64,000 nucleotides of DNA from Butyricimonas faecalis (GCF_003991565.1 NZ_CP032819.1:930001-994000), one strand, 5' to 3'; counted from the first letter of the stretch, positions 43,389-53,010 are shown. Numbers and translations are program-made. Notes: generated by a model from the letters alone, not told the origin.

Positions 43389-46300
43389 TTATGCGTTCCA
43401 GGAGGCATCGAAGTCATGCACGACATCGATGAGCGCCTGTGCCAGTTGTTCTTTCAGGTTCTGTATCTCTTCCGTCTGCCCCTCCTTCGACTTCATCAGG
43501 TCGATGGTCCTGACACTGAGCAGGCTCTCTATGTTCACGATGACCTGTTTCGGTGCCGCCGAGGACAACCGCCCCGTGCCGGAATAGTTGCCGCCGGCCC
43601 CTCCGTCATCCAGATGCGTGTTGGTAATCGGGTTGGCAGCAAACGGACGTGTATCGTTGGAATCCGGTTCGTTGCCGTACTGGTCGGGAGTGAAGCCCGC
43701 CACGCGGAGGATATTCTCGGCTGCCTCCGCCGAACCTCCGAAAGTCTGCCGGAGCGATGAAAAGAACTTCACGAGTGTCGTATGTGCCAGCTTGCGATGC
43801 GCGATGTTGTCTACGCGCTGCGCATCGGTGGCGTTCTGCCCCAATGCCCGCTGCTTCCACAGCCCGTTTTCGTCCTGCTCGAATCCCCAGGCCCTGAGCT
43901 GGTCAAAGTCGAACCCTCCCTTACGCATCAGCTCATGCGCATTGGCGGCACTCGATATGGCATTACGATAAGCGGTGGCGGCACGCACAATCTCCGGAAC
44001 GGTCTGCGTGTTCATGTACCGGGCATAGTCGTATGTGCGGGCGGCAACCGCTTCCGACCTGTCCCCGATATCATTCACATAGACGGCCTTGCCGTCCTGC
44101 ATACGCCACAAAGACTTGTCGAGATCCTTCTCCTGTTGCCCGAAACGCTCCTTTACCGTCTTGAGGAAAGCGTCCACTTCCAATACCGTACCCATCTTCC
44201 CGAACTCGGCGTACGCGGCATCGATACGTGTCTGGCTGTCGCGTTTGGCAAGGGTGACAAGCGCATCCCTTATGTCATCCTGACGGGCTTTGTCCATGTT
44301 ATACACATGGTCTCGCGATACCATCCCCTCCGATGAAGCGATGGCAAATTCCCCCAAGAACCCGGCCCACCAGTTGGATGTGAAAGCTCCGATTTTATGT
44401 CCCGAAGCCTCTTCGATACTTTTGCCGGCAACAACCTCGTCCACGGCACGCTTTGTCTTGACAGCCATGTTATAGGTCTCGCTCAACGAGGAATAAAGGG
44501 CATCAATGGACGGATAACGGTACTTGCGGTTCGATTCGATCTCTTCCAGTACGGCATCCTTCGCCTCCTTTATCTTCCAGGTCTTGTAAGCCACCCATCC
44601 CAAAGCCCCGACCAATGCGGCTATACCTGCCGTGGCGGCAACCGCACCCGTACTGATGGCACTCAACGAGGCGGCAGCACCGGTCAGTCCGCTGCCGGTA
44701 GCCACCTGTGTGGCAAACAGCGACTGCAGGACTCCTTTGGCTCCGATGACACCGCCCCCGGCCATCAAGGCGCGGGTCATCGCACCCCGTCCCGCCACGC
44801 CAGCGGACTGCATGGCCAACACGATGGCCCGTTTCTGGGCAAACGAAACCTTGCCGATACCGCCTGCGCCCAACAGTCCCTGCACGGCACTGACCGATGT
44901 CGTGGCCGCAGACTGTTTGCCGATAAAACCCATGGCGATGCCGATATTCGTCAGGGCACCCGCCACTTTGAACAGCCGGGTCGCGACAACGCCTGTAAAG
45001 ACAAGCGGTTCTATCCAATGGAAATTGCGGGTCACCCATGCGCCGATATTGCCGATCACGGTGAAGATGTCCAACAGGGCATTCCCGATGGACACCAGGC
45101 CACGGGTAAATTCCGGAGCCTTGAACTTTGCCAGAAAAGTGCGGAGTACAGTACGGATAGAGGGCTCCAACACCTCGTATGCCTGCATGAACCCTTCGGT
45201 CAGCTGGGAGGTCACCTGCGCCCACAATCCCTTGGTCGTATTCTGCTTTACCAATGCCAGTTCAGAAGAAATGCCTTGTGAGCCGCGATTGTACGAGGTC
45301 AGTTCGCGCAGCTTGTCGTAGTTTTTCAGGAACATCATCGCCGTGTTACCGCCAATTTTCCCGAAGATTGCCTGGACATCCGCTATCGACGCGCCCTTCT
45401 TGTTCAACTCTTCGAAAATGTCCGCTATAGGACGGAGCTTCTCGACCTGTACCCCCTCGATGTCACGCATTTCCGTGAACCGGATGCCCAGGCGGTCCAG
45501 AACTTCCTGTGCCTCCTTGGTAGGCTTGGCAAAACGTGTGGAGAGAGCACGCAGCGAGGTTCCCGCCAGCGTTCCCTTCAGGCCCATGTTTCCCAGAAGA
45601 CCGATGGCGGCACTGCTCTCCGTGAAGTCCACGCCCGCCATACGCAGGTAACCGGCAGCCATCTTGTATGACTCCGCCATCTCCACGATATTCACATTCG
45701 AACGGGAAATGGTGGAGGAGATGATGTCCGCCACGCTGTCCATGCTGTCGTTATGGATATCATAACCGGCCATGATGTTCGTGGCCAGGTCAGCGATATA
45801 CGACACGTCGTTGTCCCCGATAAGAGCCAGGTTCGTGATCGGGCGGATGGACTTGTTGATTGTCTCGATATTCATGCCCGCCATCGACAGGTATTTGACG
45901 GCACCGGCAATCTCCACGGCTGTGTATTTCGTGTCGATGCCGATTTTACGGACATGACGGGCCATGCTGTCAAAACGGGTCTCGAATGTCTTGAGGTCGC
46001 TGTCCGCCACACGGAGAATGGAATGTGCCGATTCCATGATGTTGGAATAGTCGATGGCCTTCGTCAGTTCCGAACGGATCAGGCTGTACCCCATATAGGC
46101 ATTGAGCATCGAGGCGAACGGGAGGTTACTGAGTGACGGCGCTTTCGAATACTGGATACGGTTGATGGCGGCACGGCGTTTACTGCGGTAGAGCGTACCG
46201 GCTGCGGTATGTTCCCGCTGCATGAGCCTGACGGACTGCATCGCATTGCGCTGTTCCTGCCGTCTTGCAGCCTGCTCGGCCTTTACACGTTCCGTTTCAG

Positions 46301-47231
46301 CCTTACGGCGTGCCTGTTCTGCCTGCCGACGTATTTTCTCCGCTGCACGGGCGGCATTCTTGCGCTCCCGTTCCTTGTCCCGCGCTTCATCGGCACGCCG
46401 CTTTTCCGCTGCTGCCGTTTCTGCCAGAGCCGCCTTACGGCGCTGCTCTGCGGCAAAGATCTCCTCCACGTGGGCCAGTTTCTGGCGATGCAACTGCTGC
46501 CCGGCATAAAGCCGTTCCATCAGTTTCTGCCGGGCTTTTTCGGGCATTACGAATGACTGCGGGGCATATGGCACCGGAACGGAAGACGGGAATCCTCCGG
46601 AGAGCATTCCACCTTGTATGTTGAGTGGAATGACGGCAGCCCCCTTGATACGTCCCAACAGGGAAAGAATCTGCTGCAACCTGTTTTCCGCCGTTTCGGT
46701 CTTGATTTGCAGTTCCCGACCACGTTCCATGGAAACCAGAGCGGAGTTGATTTTCCCGATGGCTTTGGTAATGCGTTTCTGCGCGTCTGTCATCGTGCCA
46801 ACGGACGAGGTAGCATTCTTTTCGATCTCCGCTTTGCGCATCTCGGCAGCCTTTTTCTCGTAAAGGCTTTTGGCATTGGCCTTGATTTTCTTGCTGTCCA
46901 AGACCTGCCCGGCATTGATGGTCAGGCTGATGCCTTTGGAAAGGGAGGAAATATCCGTGAGCAACCCCTTGATACGTTCCAGCTTCTCTTCGCTTTTTTT
47001 CGTATCGATGGTCAGGCGGTAATCAAAATTACGTTTCCTGCCGTTCTTGGTACGGAACACGCGGTCTATCTCGTCCATCATATTCTTGATGTTCGTGACG
47101 GCCGGGGTCAGGGACGCTTTCGCCTGTACCAGCTTGCCTACCGCCTCACCGAAGGCGATAACCTGCCTGGTGCCCTGAGAGGCATCCACGTTGATGGAGT
47201 AGTTGACCTGATAGTTCTGTTCCTGGGCCAT
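43389..47231 (-). CDS. Tail tape measure protein
   Basis: 1280 residues from ATG 47231 (MAQEQNYQVNYSI). The TP901-type core lies at about residues 400-600 ('IDTKYTAVEIAGAVKYLSMA', 'AESYKMAAGYLRMAGVDFTE', 'MGLKGTLAGTSLRALSTRFA'). A long Lys/Arg/Ala-rich coiled coil (about 260-350) precedes it and hydrophobic segments follow ('GVLQSLFATQVATGSGLTGA', 'ATAGIAALVGALGWVAYKTW'). It sets tail length and passes into the host membrane during injection. No lysozyme domain is visible. Confidence 0.87.
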   Translation of the reverse strand: MAQEQNYQVNYSINVDASQGTRQVIAFGEAVGKLVQAKASLTPAVTNIKNMMDEIDRVFRTKNGRKRNFDYRLTIDTKKSEEKLERIKGLLTDISSLSKGISLTINAGQVLDSKKIKANAKSLYEKKAAEMRKAEIEKNATSSVGTMTDAQKRITKAIGKINSALVSMERGRELQIKTETAENRLQQILSLLGRIKGAAVIPLNIQGGMLSGGFPSSVPVPYAPQSFVMPEKARQKLMERLYAGQQLHRQKLAHVEEIFAAEQRRKAALAETAAAEKRRADEARDKERERKNAARAAEKIRRQAEQARRKAETERVKAEQAARRQEQRNAMQSVRLMQREHTAAGTLYRSKRRAAINRIQYSKAPSLSNLPFASMLNAYMGYSLIRSELTKAIDYSNIMESAHSILRVADSDLKTFETRFDSMARHVRKIGIDTKYTAVEIAGAVKYLSMAGMNIETINKSIRPITNLALIGDNDVSYIADLATNIMAGYDIHNDSMDSVADIISSTISRSNVNIVEMAESYKMAAGYLRMAGVDFTESSAAIGLLGNMGLKGTLAGTSLRALSTRFAKPTKEAQEVLDRLGIRFTEMRDIEGVQVEKLRPIADIFEELNKKGASIADVQAIFGKIGGNTAMMFLKNYDKLRELTSYNRGSQGISSELALVKQNTTKGLWAQVTSQLTEGFMQAYEVLEPSIRTVLRTFLAKFKAPEFTRGLVSIGNALLDIFTVIGNIGAWVTRNFHWIEPLVFTGVVATRLFKVAGALTNIGIAMGFIGKQSAATTSVSAVQGLLGAGGIGKVSFAQKRAIVLAMQSAGVAGRGAMTRALMAGGGVIGAKGVLQSLFATQVATGSGLTGAAASLSAISTGAVAATAGIAALVGALGWVAYKTWKIKEAKDAVLEEIESNRKYRYPSIDALYSSLSETYNMAVKTKRAVDEVVAGKSIEEASGHKIGAFTSNWWAGFLGEFAIASSEGMVSRDHVYNMDKARQDDIRDALVTLAKRDSQTRIDAAYAEFGKMGTVLEVDAFLKTVKERFGQQEKDLDKSLWRMQDGKAVYVNDIGDRSEAVAARTYDYARYMNTQTVPEIVRAATAYRNAISSAANAHELMRKGGFDFDQLRAWGFEQDENGLWKQRALGQNATDAQRVDNIAHRKLAHTTLVKFFSSLRQTFGGSAEAAENILRVAGFTPDQYGNEPDSNDTRPFAANPITNTHLDDGGAGGNYSGTGRLSSAAPKQVIVNIESLLSVRTIDLMKSKEGQTEEIQNLKEQLAQALIDVVHDFDASWNA

Positions 47232-47292
47232 GGTAATGGGTACTGCGTTAAAAGAATAGTCTTTCCGCAAGGGCGGAGATTATGAAACGAAG

Positions 47293-47321
47293 GCCGCCGC
47301 AAACCGGAGGCTTACGGCGGC
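47293..47321 (-). terminator. Hairpin between chaperone genes and tape measure
   Basis: GCCGCCG (47293-47299) pairs with CGGCGGC (47315-47321). The following minus-strand sequence is only moderately T-rich, so it may attenuate rather than end transcription. Confidence 0.4.
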
Positions 47322-47324
47322 AGG

Positions 47325-47510
47325 TCAGGGAGTCCTCTCCGGCAATGACATCGGAACGGGCATACGGCTGATGAGCATCTGCTCGTGCAGCCACAACGCC
47401 TCTTCGGAAAGCATCGCGAACTCCTCGTCGGAAATCGTGTCAAGGTTGACGCCGGGAAAGTAGTGGCGGACATAGATCATCCGCTGGCGGATGCGCTGCT
47501 CGTCGGTCAC
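47325..47510 (-). CDS. Small tail assembly protein, possible frameshift extension
   Basis: 61 residues from GTG 47510. Its frame is -1 relative to the chaperone gene at 47522-47899 and is open without stops back to at least about 47,585, inside that gene. The two could form the G/GT pair of tail chaperones made by ribosomal frameshifting, as in many phages. No canonical slippery heptamer was seen in the overlap, so independent translation from the GTG is the other option. Confidence 0.5.
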   Translation of the reverse strand: MTDEQRIRQRMIYVRHYFPGVNLDTISDEEFAMLSEEALWLHEQMLISRMPVPMSLPERTP

Positions 47511-47521
47511 TACCCACCGGC

Positions 47522-47899
47522 TTATAAGTTTACCAGGACACTTTGGCGGGTGGTGATCAGCTCGGAAAGCTGTCCCATCAGGCCGAACAGGAAGAGTGAC
47601 TCATCGTCCACGAGTTCCTTGTCGCCGTCCACGAAGCAGTCGCGGGCCAGCGTGCGCATGGCGATTACCTCGTCCTTTTTGGAAGCGGCCATGAATTTGC
47701 TGAACTGCGGAAAGCTCGGTTCGGACATGTAGGCCACATAAATCTCTTTCTCGCCGTTTGCGGTGTCTCCGAAAACGACCATCGGACAAATCTTGCGGAG
47801 TTTTTTCTCCTCTTTCAGTTTGAGGGCTTTTTCCTTGATCTTGGTCTCCTGTTCCAGTGAAAGCATTTTTTCGTCCATATCGAATTTGTTTTGATTCAT
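47522..47899 (-). CDS. Tail assembly chaperone candidate
   Basis: 125 residues from ATG 47899 (MNQNKFDMDEKMLSLEQ). 'KEKALKLKEEKKLRKICPMV', 'EKEIYVAYMSEPSFPQFSKF' and 'RDCFVDGDKELVDDESLFLF' resemble small acidic tail chaperones. The position just before the tape measure is diagnostic in most tailed phages. Cofactors or domains are not otherwise recognised. Confidence 0.6.
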   Translation of the reverse strand: MNQNKFDMDEKMLSLEQETKIKEKALKLKEEKKLRKICPMVVFGDTANGEKEIYVAYMSEPSFPQFSKFMAASKKDEVIAMRTLARDCFVDGDKELVDDESLFLFGLMGQLSELITTRQSVLVNL

Positions 47900-48145
47900 C
47901 GAAAGAGTAGGACGAAGAACTGCGGAAAGGTTGAAGACACGGTTCTTATTCACTTGTAACCGTAATTTTTCATCGAAGTTCCCCGGCGTTGTATACGGAA
48001 CTTCCTTTTACACAGAGATAGTACGGAACAATATATACTAAATTATTGAAGAGCAATACAATGCATCTATATTTGCATTATTTCCAGTAGTGATGAAAAA
48101 TGAGCATCTAATATGAAGTTCGAGTATTAAATGGATAAAACAAAA
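47900..48145. other. AT-rich gap at the edge of the tail operon
   Basis: No gene is seen. TATATTTG at about 48,070 fits a plus-strand -7 element but has no gene downstream. The composition changes here from GC-rich phage to AT-rich sequence. Confidence 0.4.
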
Positions 48146-48177
48146 AACACCCGGTAAATAAAAAATTACCGGGTGTT
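48146..48177 (-). terminator. Rho-independent terminator, minus strand
   Basis: AACACCCGGTAA (48146-48157) pairs with TTACCGGGTGTT (48166-48177), with T-residues following on the minus strand. It lies just after the stop of the truncated gene at 48205-48354 and presumably belonged to it. Confidence 0.75.
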
Positions 48178-48204
48178 CTTATTCCGATTGTTGACCTTAT
48201 CTGA

Positions 48205-48354
48205 TCAGGGAAACGTCTGATAATATCCATAGGCCACCCATGCATTCTTATATTCCTTGTCATCATCTTCCGGTTTCCAGTTCCCGGAACGTATCTTTTC
48301 TATCAGTTCCGGAGAGACCTGATAGCCTTCAATGAAAAGAGAATGATGGGCATC
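48205..48354 (-). pseudogene. C-terminal remnant of a lost gene
   Basis: An open frame of 49 codons ends at the TGA at 48205-48207. It reads '...IEGYQVSPELIEKIRSG' and '...EYKNAWVAYGYYQTFP', natural-looking protein sequence with a matching terminator downstream. An in-frame stop at 48355-48357 cuts it off and no start codon fits. It is best read as the tail of a gene truncated when the region was rearranged. The family is not recognised. Confidence 0.5.
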
Positions 48355-48370
48355 CTATTCTTTCCGGACA

Positions 48371-49189
48371 TCATTCTTTATGACTATGTCCATGACATTC
48401 ATGGTGATGTTCATGGGATGAACAACCCACTCCCGAGTCTGTAAGTTTCCCGCTTAAATAATCAGCGGCAACTTCCAGAATATTACCCGAACAGCCTCTT
48501 ATGACTTTGATATGATGGGATGTAAGTACATTCAAGGCACCTTGCCCCATATTTCCTGCCAGCATAACGCTGACTCCCATGTTTTCCAATTCTCCTGCGA
48601 TATTGGATTTACATCCGCATCCTTGCGGAGAGGGAATAGTCTCGCTGCTTGAAATTTGATTGTCTTGTCCTACTGTCAGGATTGTGTAATACTCACAATG
48701 ACCGAAATGGTTATCGACTACATTGTCTCTGGTCGGAATAGCAATTTTCATCATGATCTCATTTTTATTAATGTTAATATTACTTATGCTTAAGTCGTCG
48801 GAGTGGCATACCGGACATTCCATCTTGCGGATTTTAAGCGCGGGATTGATATTATTGAATAAAAAACCGCATGCTCCGCAACGGAACCATTCACTGTCTG
48901 TGTACGCTGCTCCGCCTTCTATCATTATGGTAACACCACAAACCAATGCCCTGGCAATCTTTTGCCTTGCGCTGACATATATCCGACTTAGTGTCGGACG
49001 TGATACCCCCATTGAAACAGACGCTTCCTGCTGGGTTTTCATTTCATAATCGCATAACCGTATCGCCTCATACTCTTCAAAATGCAAGAATATGGTATTC
49101 TTACAACAACCGTTCAGACCTATGGGCTTGAATCCTGCGGCAACGGGCATGTCATTAACTTTGCGGATGTTTTTTGGACGTGGTGACAT
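48371..49189 (-). CDS. DUF134 and NifX/NifB-type fusion protein
   Basis: 272 residues from ATG 49189 (MSPRPKNIRKVNDMPVAAGF). The DUF134 part (about 1-100) has a helix-turn-helix ('TQQEASVSMGVSRPTLSRIY') and is followed by a zinc-ribbon-like CxxC pair ('RCGACGF', 'ECPVCHS'). The dinitrogenase iron-molybdenum cofactor domain ('MKIAIPTRDNVVDNHFGHCE', 'SPQGCGCKSNIAGELENMGV') runs from about 147 and ends in a His-rich tail ('EHHHECHGHSHKE'). Such fusions occur in anaerobes without nitrogenase and may handle metal clusters. It is not a phage function. A promoter at 49211-49218 serves it. Confidence 0.8.
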   Translation of the reverse strand: MSPRPKNIRKVNDMPVAAGFKPIGLNGCCKNTIFLHFEEYEAIRLCDYEMKTQQEASVSMGVSRPTLSRIYVSARQKIARALVCGVTIMIEGGAAYTDSEWFRCGACGFLFNNINPALKIRKMECPVCHSDDLSISNININKNEIMMKIAIPTRDNVVDNHFGHCEYYTILTVGQDNQISSSETIPSPQGCGCKSNIAGELENMGVSVMLAGNMGQGALNVLTSHHIKVIRGCSGNILEVAADYLSGKLTDSGVGCSSHEHHHECHGHSHKE

Positions 49190-49210
49190 TATATATATTG
49201 TTTCTGCCCG

Positions 49211-49218
49211 CAAAGGTA
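49211..49218 (-). promoter_or_regulatory. Promoter -7 element of the DUF134/NifX gene
   Basis: On the minus strand it reads TACCTTTG, the class consensus, 22 bases before the ATG at 49189. Confidence 0.6.
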
Positions 49219-49358
49219 ATGAACAAATGCTCAAAATAAAAAAACAACAGTCTTTCTTTTTAAGATAAAATAATAGGATAAAACGCAAAATAAATAGAAT
49301 TTGGGTATTCTCACTGACGGTCAGAGAGTTTGGTTTCGATTGGCACAAAATGGTTTAA

Positions 49359-49655
49359 GGGCGGAAAACGGATTTAGGCGGTGCAGCAAATGATGCACTT
49401 CCAAACCATTACCCGCCCGACCAAGTGCGGGCAATCCGCATCGTGCTATCAGGAACGTACGAGGACATGATTAAAATGCAGGACGAGGGCAGACTAAATG
49501 AATGGTACGAAGACAACCTTCAGCGGCTGCACCGCACGTTCGGCAAGGAGAACACCATATCGGCAGTGTTGCACATGGACGAGCACACACCGCACATCCG
49601 TGCAACGGTTGTGCCGATAGTGACGGGAGAACGCTTGCTATCAACGGGCGACTGA
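49359..49655 (+). pseudogene. Relaxase (MOB_V/Pre type) fragment
   Basis: An open stretch without its own start reads 'LPNHYPPDQVRAIRIVLSGT', 'RLNEWYEDNLQRLHRTFGKE' and 'VLHMDEHTPHIRATVVPIVT'. The HxDExxPH motif of MOB_V plasmid mobilisation relaxases is recognisable, but its last His is Arg and the frame breaks at 49655. Both ends of the gene are missing. It marks a decayed mobilisable element at the edge of the non-phage block. Confidence 0.75.
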
Positions 49656-49817
49656 TTGGCGAATGCTTCGGGGAGCAGTTTGACAGACTGTTTTTGTCCA
49701 TACGGAAAAGTGTCATATCGCCTCGAAGCAGAAAAAGTCTTCGATAATAAGAGTTAATTTGCTTAAACCTAACGGGAAAGGGATAGTCTAATAATTGATT
49801 AGGTTATTCCTTTTCGC

Positions 49818-49825
49818 TATTTTTG
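49818..49825 (+). promoter_or_regulatory. Promoter -7 element of the exported-protein cluster
   Basis: TATTTTTG matches TAnnTTTG and lies 24 bases before the ATG at 49849; TTGA at 49795-49798 is a plausible -33 element with 19-base spacing. Close packing of the next five genes suggests that they share this promoter. Confidence 0.6.
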
Positions 49826-49848
49826 TCATATCATAAATGTATCGTGTC

Positions 49849-51501
49849 ATGAAAAGATTCTTCGCCTTCATACTTTTACTTGCGACCGTCTGTGTTGTCC
49901 AAGCACAAGAAAACACCGTTCAGGGAGACACGCTTGTCTTATTGGAAAACAAAATCTGGCGGGCACAATTGCCGGACGAGAAACAATATGTCACGGAAAT
50001 GGAGTTTCGCGACCATGTTTGGAGGTCTACATTCTTGTACAAGGGGAAAACAGACACGCTTGAAACCTCCTACGGGATATGCGGTGATACCATCAAAACG
50101 TATGACCGTAAACAATATAAAATACTTGAACTCACAGACAGTACGCTGGTTATCCTTTACTTGCCGGAAAGGATGACAATAGGTGTCGGGGCGGTGAAAT
50201 ACATCAATATCGTTAATTCGCCTGCCAAGATGCGTGAGAATGAAAATCGGCTGGACAGTATCTGGCGCAAAGAGGACATCTGGAACAAGGGCGTTGCCTC
50301 AATATCCGGAAAGCCAATCAAAGACTTGTCAACCATAGAGCCTCCCCGATGGGCGAAATGGGATTACGATTTGGAGAAATATTACACTTCCCAAATGGTT
50401 TATCCCGAAGAGCTATTGAAGAAGAACCAAGCCGGATATTCTGTAGTCATGTTCTCTATCGATACATTAGGGCTATCGCGCAGCATTAATATACTGACCA
50501 CCATACATAAAAAATTCGACAAAGAAGTTATCCGACTGACAAGGGAATTGCCGCATTGCTTACCATGCAGGGATAAGGACGGCAAGCGGATGGAATGTTT
50601 CTATACGGTGTATGTACCTTTCTTACCTCAACACTACAGGGACAGGTTGAAAGCGGATAGCATTGCGGAAGAAGAATTGAAACAAAGTTTCGTAGAATGG
50701 GAAACTGTTGCTCGCTTCCAAAATGAAATTCCTGATGTCATACAAACAGGTATCTCCGCACAAGACTATATCATCCAACGGTTAGTATACAACTCAACAC
50801 TATTAGGCGATAAGCAACGAGTGAGAGGAGTTTATTCGATACAGATTAATTCGTATGGAGAAGTATATACGGCAAAAGTCCTGCAAAGTTGTGGTATAGA
50901 GGATTGGGATAATCAAGTATTGGATATTATCAGAAAAATGCCTCGCTGGACGCCTGCCATCAATTTTCGTGGTAAGGGAGAATATCAAGAATTCACATTA
51001 AATATACCTATACATTTTAAGGGGAGTAGAAACTTGATTGCCCATACAACTGAAAATTTTCTTGAAGTTGGTGTTCCCGTATGTTACTTGAACGAACGAG
51101 GAGATACTATTGTTCCGTATGGCAAATACAGGTTCTGTCAAACGGACACGATACGGAATATCGGTTTCGTGTATGAGAACAGACAAAACGCACGGATTGT
51201 TTGTATCGACAATCAAGGAAAAGAATTATTCTATGCGTTCAAATATGACAACGGAGCAGATTATGTCAGAGAAGGGCTTTTCCGTATAACAGATGATAAA
51301 GGACTGATAGGGTTTGCGGATACATTAGGCAACATAGTAATCAAACCTCAATTCAAATTTGCTTTTCCATTCGAAAACGGCAAAGCCAAGGTTACATTTT
51401 CCGGAGAAAGCAAGGATGTTCCCGGTTCTAATGGTGAAAAACACTATTGGAATAGCTCTGACTGGTATTATATAGATAAGAATGGTAAAATACTTAAATA
51501 A
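49849..51501 (+). CDS. Exported protein with two TonB-C-like domains and WG repeats
   Basis: 550 residues from ATG 49849, which gives a clean signal peptide (MKRFFAFILLLATVCVVQA). Residues about 175-270 ('YPEELLKKNQAGYSVVMFSI', 'LPHCLPCRDKDGKRMECF') and 315-395 ('RVRGVYSIQINSYGEVYTAK', 'IIRKMPRWTPAINFRG') follow the TonB C-terminal domain pattern. The C-terminal 90 residues are WG-repeat-like ('GLIGFADTLGNIVIKPQFKF', 'WYYIDKNGKILK'). No TonB membrane anchor or Pro-rich spacer is present, so it is not a classical TonB. It is likely periplasmic. The function is unknown. Confidence 0.7.
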   Translation: MKRFFAFILLLATVCVVQAQENTVQGDTLVLLENKIWRAQLPDEKQYVTEMEFRDHVWRSTFLYKGKTDTLETSYGICGDTIKTYDRKQYKILELTDSTLVILYLPERMTIGVGAVKYINIVNSPAKMRENENRLDSIWRKEDIWNKGVASISGKPIKDLSTIEPPRWAKWDYDLEKYYTSQMVYPEELLKKNQAGYSVVMFSIDTLGLSRSINILTTIHKKFDKEVIRLTRELPHCLPCRDKDGKRMECFYTVYVPFLPQHYRDRLKADSIAEEELKQSFVEWETVARFQNEIPDVIQTGISAQDYIIQRLVYNSTLLGDKQRVRGVYSIQINSYGEVYTAKVLQSCGIEDWDNQVLDIIRKMPRWTPAINFRGKGEYQEFTLNIPIHFKGSRNLIAHTTENFLEVGVPVCYLNERGDTIVPYGKYRFCQTDTIRNIGFVYENRQNARIVCIDNQGKELFYAFKYDNGADYVREGLFRITDDKGLIGFADTLGNIVIKPQFKFAFPFENGKAKVTFSGESKDVPGSNGEKHYWNSSDWYYIDKNGKILK

Positions 51502-51509
51502 GCGAATGT

Positions 51510-52379
51510 ATGAAGAACTTGTTTTATTTATTCGTCCTTTTGTCCGTTTGGTCGCCGAAACTGAAAGCACAGGACATTGATTTCCCTCTTTCACTGTCGG
51601 AAATAGAAAAGTATGAAAGCCGTGTACATATCCGGCGGCTTCCCAATGTGACTGTTACGCATCCAGACGCTTACAAAATTCGTACCCAACAACCCGTTTA
51701 CTCGCCCTCGACCAAACGGATTACGTTGGATGTAATCAATGTAGATGCTCCTGCTGCCGAGCCGGAGTATCACTGGATGAAACATTGGAAAGACGGGAAG
51801 TGGGAAACGTTTCCATTCATCGACAATCTTGCCTTTGCTGGTGTGGGCAGAGATTTGTCCAAAGGCGATACGTTACCCGAATACATTCATATGTCCGAGT
51901 TTAAGTATCCGTTGAAGCCGGACAAATACCAGATCCACTTCTACGTGTTCTCCAACATCTATACGTATTGCGACCTGACAGACACAAAGATTCAGCCGGT
52001 ACAAGGAACGGAAATGCAAGGGGCCTTTGGTTTTCGTGTACTGGAATCGGACAATGATTCCATCCGTATTCTATTCGAGAACCATACCAACCTGTCCGTA
52101 CAACCGGTGTTCTTTCCAAGCGTAGATACTGATGACCGGTATATGGTACATCCGTTAGCCCGTTCAGGATGGAGTGGTGAAGCTAATTACATGAAAAGCT
52201 GTGCCCGCTTGGAAGCGGGAGAAGCCATGCTGTTTTCCATCCCGGTATCGTGGGATGTCAATCGCATTACCAACCCTAATGAGAAGAAGCGATACAGTGC
52301 AGGGAAGTTATCTCCCGGCAAGTACAAAATAGGGTTGCAACTGGAAATATACATGGATACGGAGTTTGAAGTAAAATAA
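51510..52379 (+). CDS. Exported protein with Ig-like folds
   Basis: 289 residues with a signal peptide ('MKNLFYLFVLLSVWSPKLKA'). Two beta-rich halves look Ig-like: 'PVYSPSTKRITLDVINVDAP' and 'AFGFRVLESDNDSIRILFEN'. Each has the 'EYHWMKHWKDGKWETFPF'-type pattern of Bacteroidales Ig-like domains that carry a short variable loop. It starts 8 bases after the preceding stop, in the same operon. The function is unknown. Confidence 0.6.
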   Translation: MKNLFYLFVLLSVWSPKLKAQDIDFPLSLSEIEKYESRVHIRRLPNVTVTHPDAYKIRTQQPVYSPSTKRITLDVINVDAPAAEPEYHWMKHWKDGKWETFPFIDNLAFAGVGRDLSKGDTLPEYIHMSEFKYPLKPDKYQIHFYVFSNIYTYCDLTDTKIQPVQGTEMQGAFGFRVLESDNDSIRILFENHTNLSVQPVFFPSVDTDDRYMVHPLARSGWSGEANYMKSCARLEAGEAMLFSIPVSWDVNRITNPNEKKRYSAGKLSPGKYKIGLQLEIYMDTEFEVK

Positions 52380-52386
52380 TCTCGCT

Positions 52387-53010
52387 ATGAAATCAAAAGC
52401 TATAATTTTAATCACTGCGCTCTGTACCTCTATTGTGGGTTGCACCAACAAACAGAAGCAGCAGAATACGATTATCGGTGGCGCGGATAGCCCTACGGGA
52501 ATCGCCATTACCGAAGATAGTAGTAAACAGGATAGAGATACGATGACTTATGAAATTCCCCAATGCCAGCTTTGGTACACGGAGGAACTGTCCGAAGCGG
52601 ACAAAGATGGAGAAATCCGTATGTGGACGGAGCGCAAGGAATATTGGGAAGACGTACAAGTGATAAATGTGTTTGTATCGAATCCGACAGACATTCCAAT
52701 CAACTTCGGACGACGTTGGAATAATTATATTTGGAATGGGAAAGAATGGGCTTGTCCGGAGTTAAAAGTTTCTTATATTGCATGGGAAGATGATTTATTT
52801 GTACAACATCGAGGAATGCTGTTGTATTGTTTCCGCTTTCCCGTTGGAGAGTACTATCATTTGCCCAAAGGTAAATATCGTTTAACCAAGACATTCCATG
52901 CGAATAATAAGGAAATGACACTTACGGCAGATTTTAATATTTATGATGCTGATATTGTGCCAGTCAAGTCATTTGAAAAAAATGGAAGTGGCAGAGTGGA
53001 ATCAAAGTAA
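52387..53010 (+). CDS. Lipoprotein with Ig-like domain
   Basis: 207 residues with a lipoprotein signal ('ITALCTSIVGC'). The body contains 'VQVINVFVSNPTDIPINFGR' and 'NYIWNGKEWACPELKVSYIA' and resembles the second half of the neighbouring Ig-like protein. It starts 7 bases after the preceding stop. It probably faces the periplasm or cell surface. No enzymatic motif is visible. Confidence 0.6.
   Translation: MKSKAIILITALCTSIVGCTNKQKQQNTIIGGADSPTGIAITEDSSKQDRDTMTYEIPQCQLWYTEELSEADKDGEIRMWTERKEYWEDVQVINVFVSNPTDIPINFGRRWNNYIWNGKEWACPELKVSYIAWEDDLFVQHRGMLLYCFRFPVGEYYHLPKGKYRLTKTFHANNKEMTLTADFNIYDADIVPVKSFEKNGSGRVESK

Noticed and set aside
47522..47600. Canonical slippery heptamer for -1 frameshifting
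   Set aside because: Candidates such as CAAAAAG farther upstream lead to a stop in the -1 frame, and none of the X-XXY-YYZ type was found in the usable overlap.
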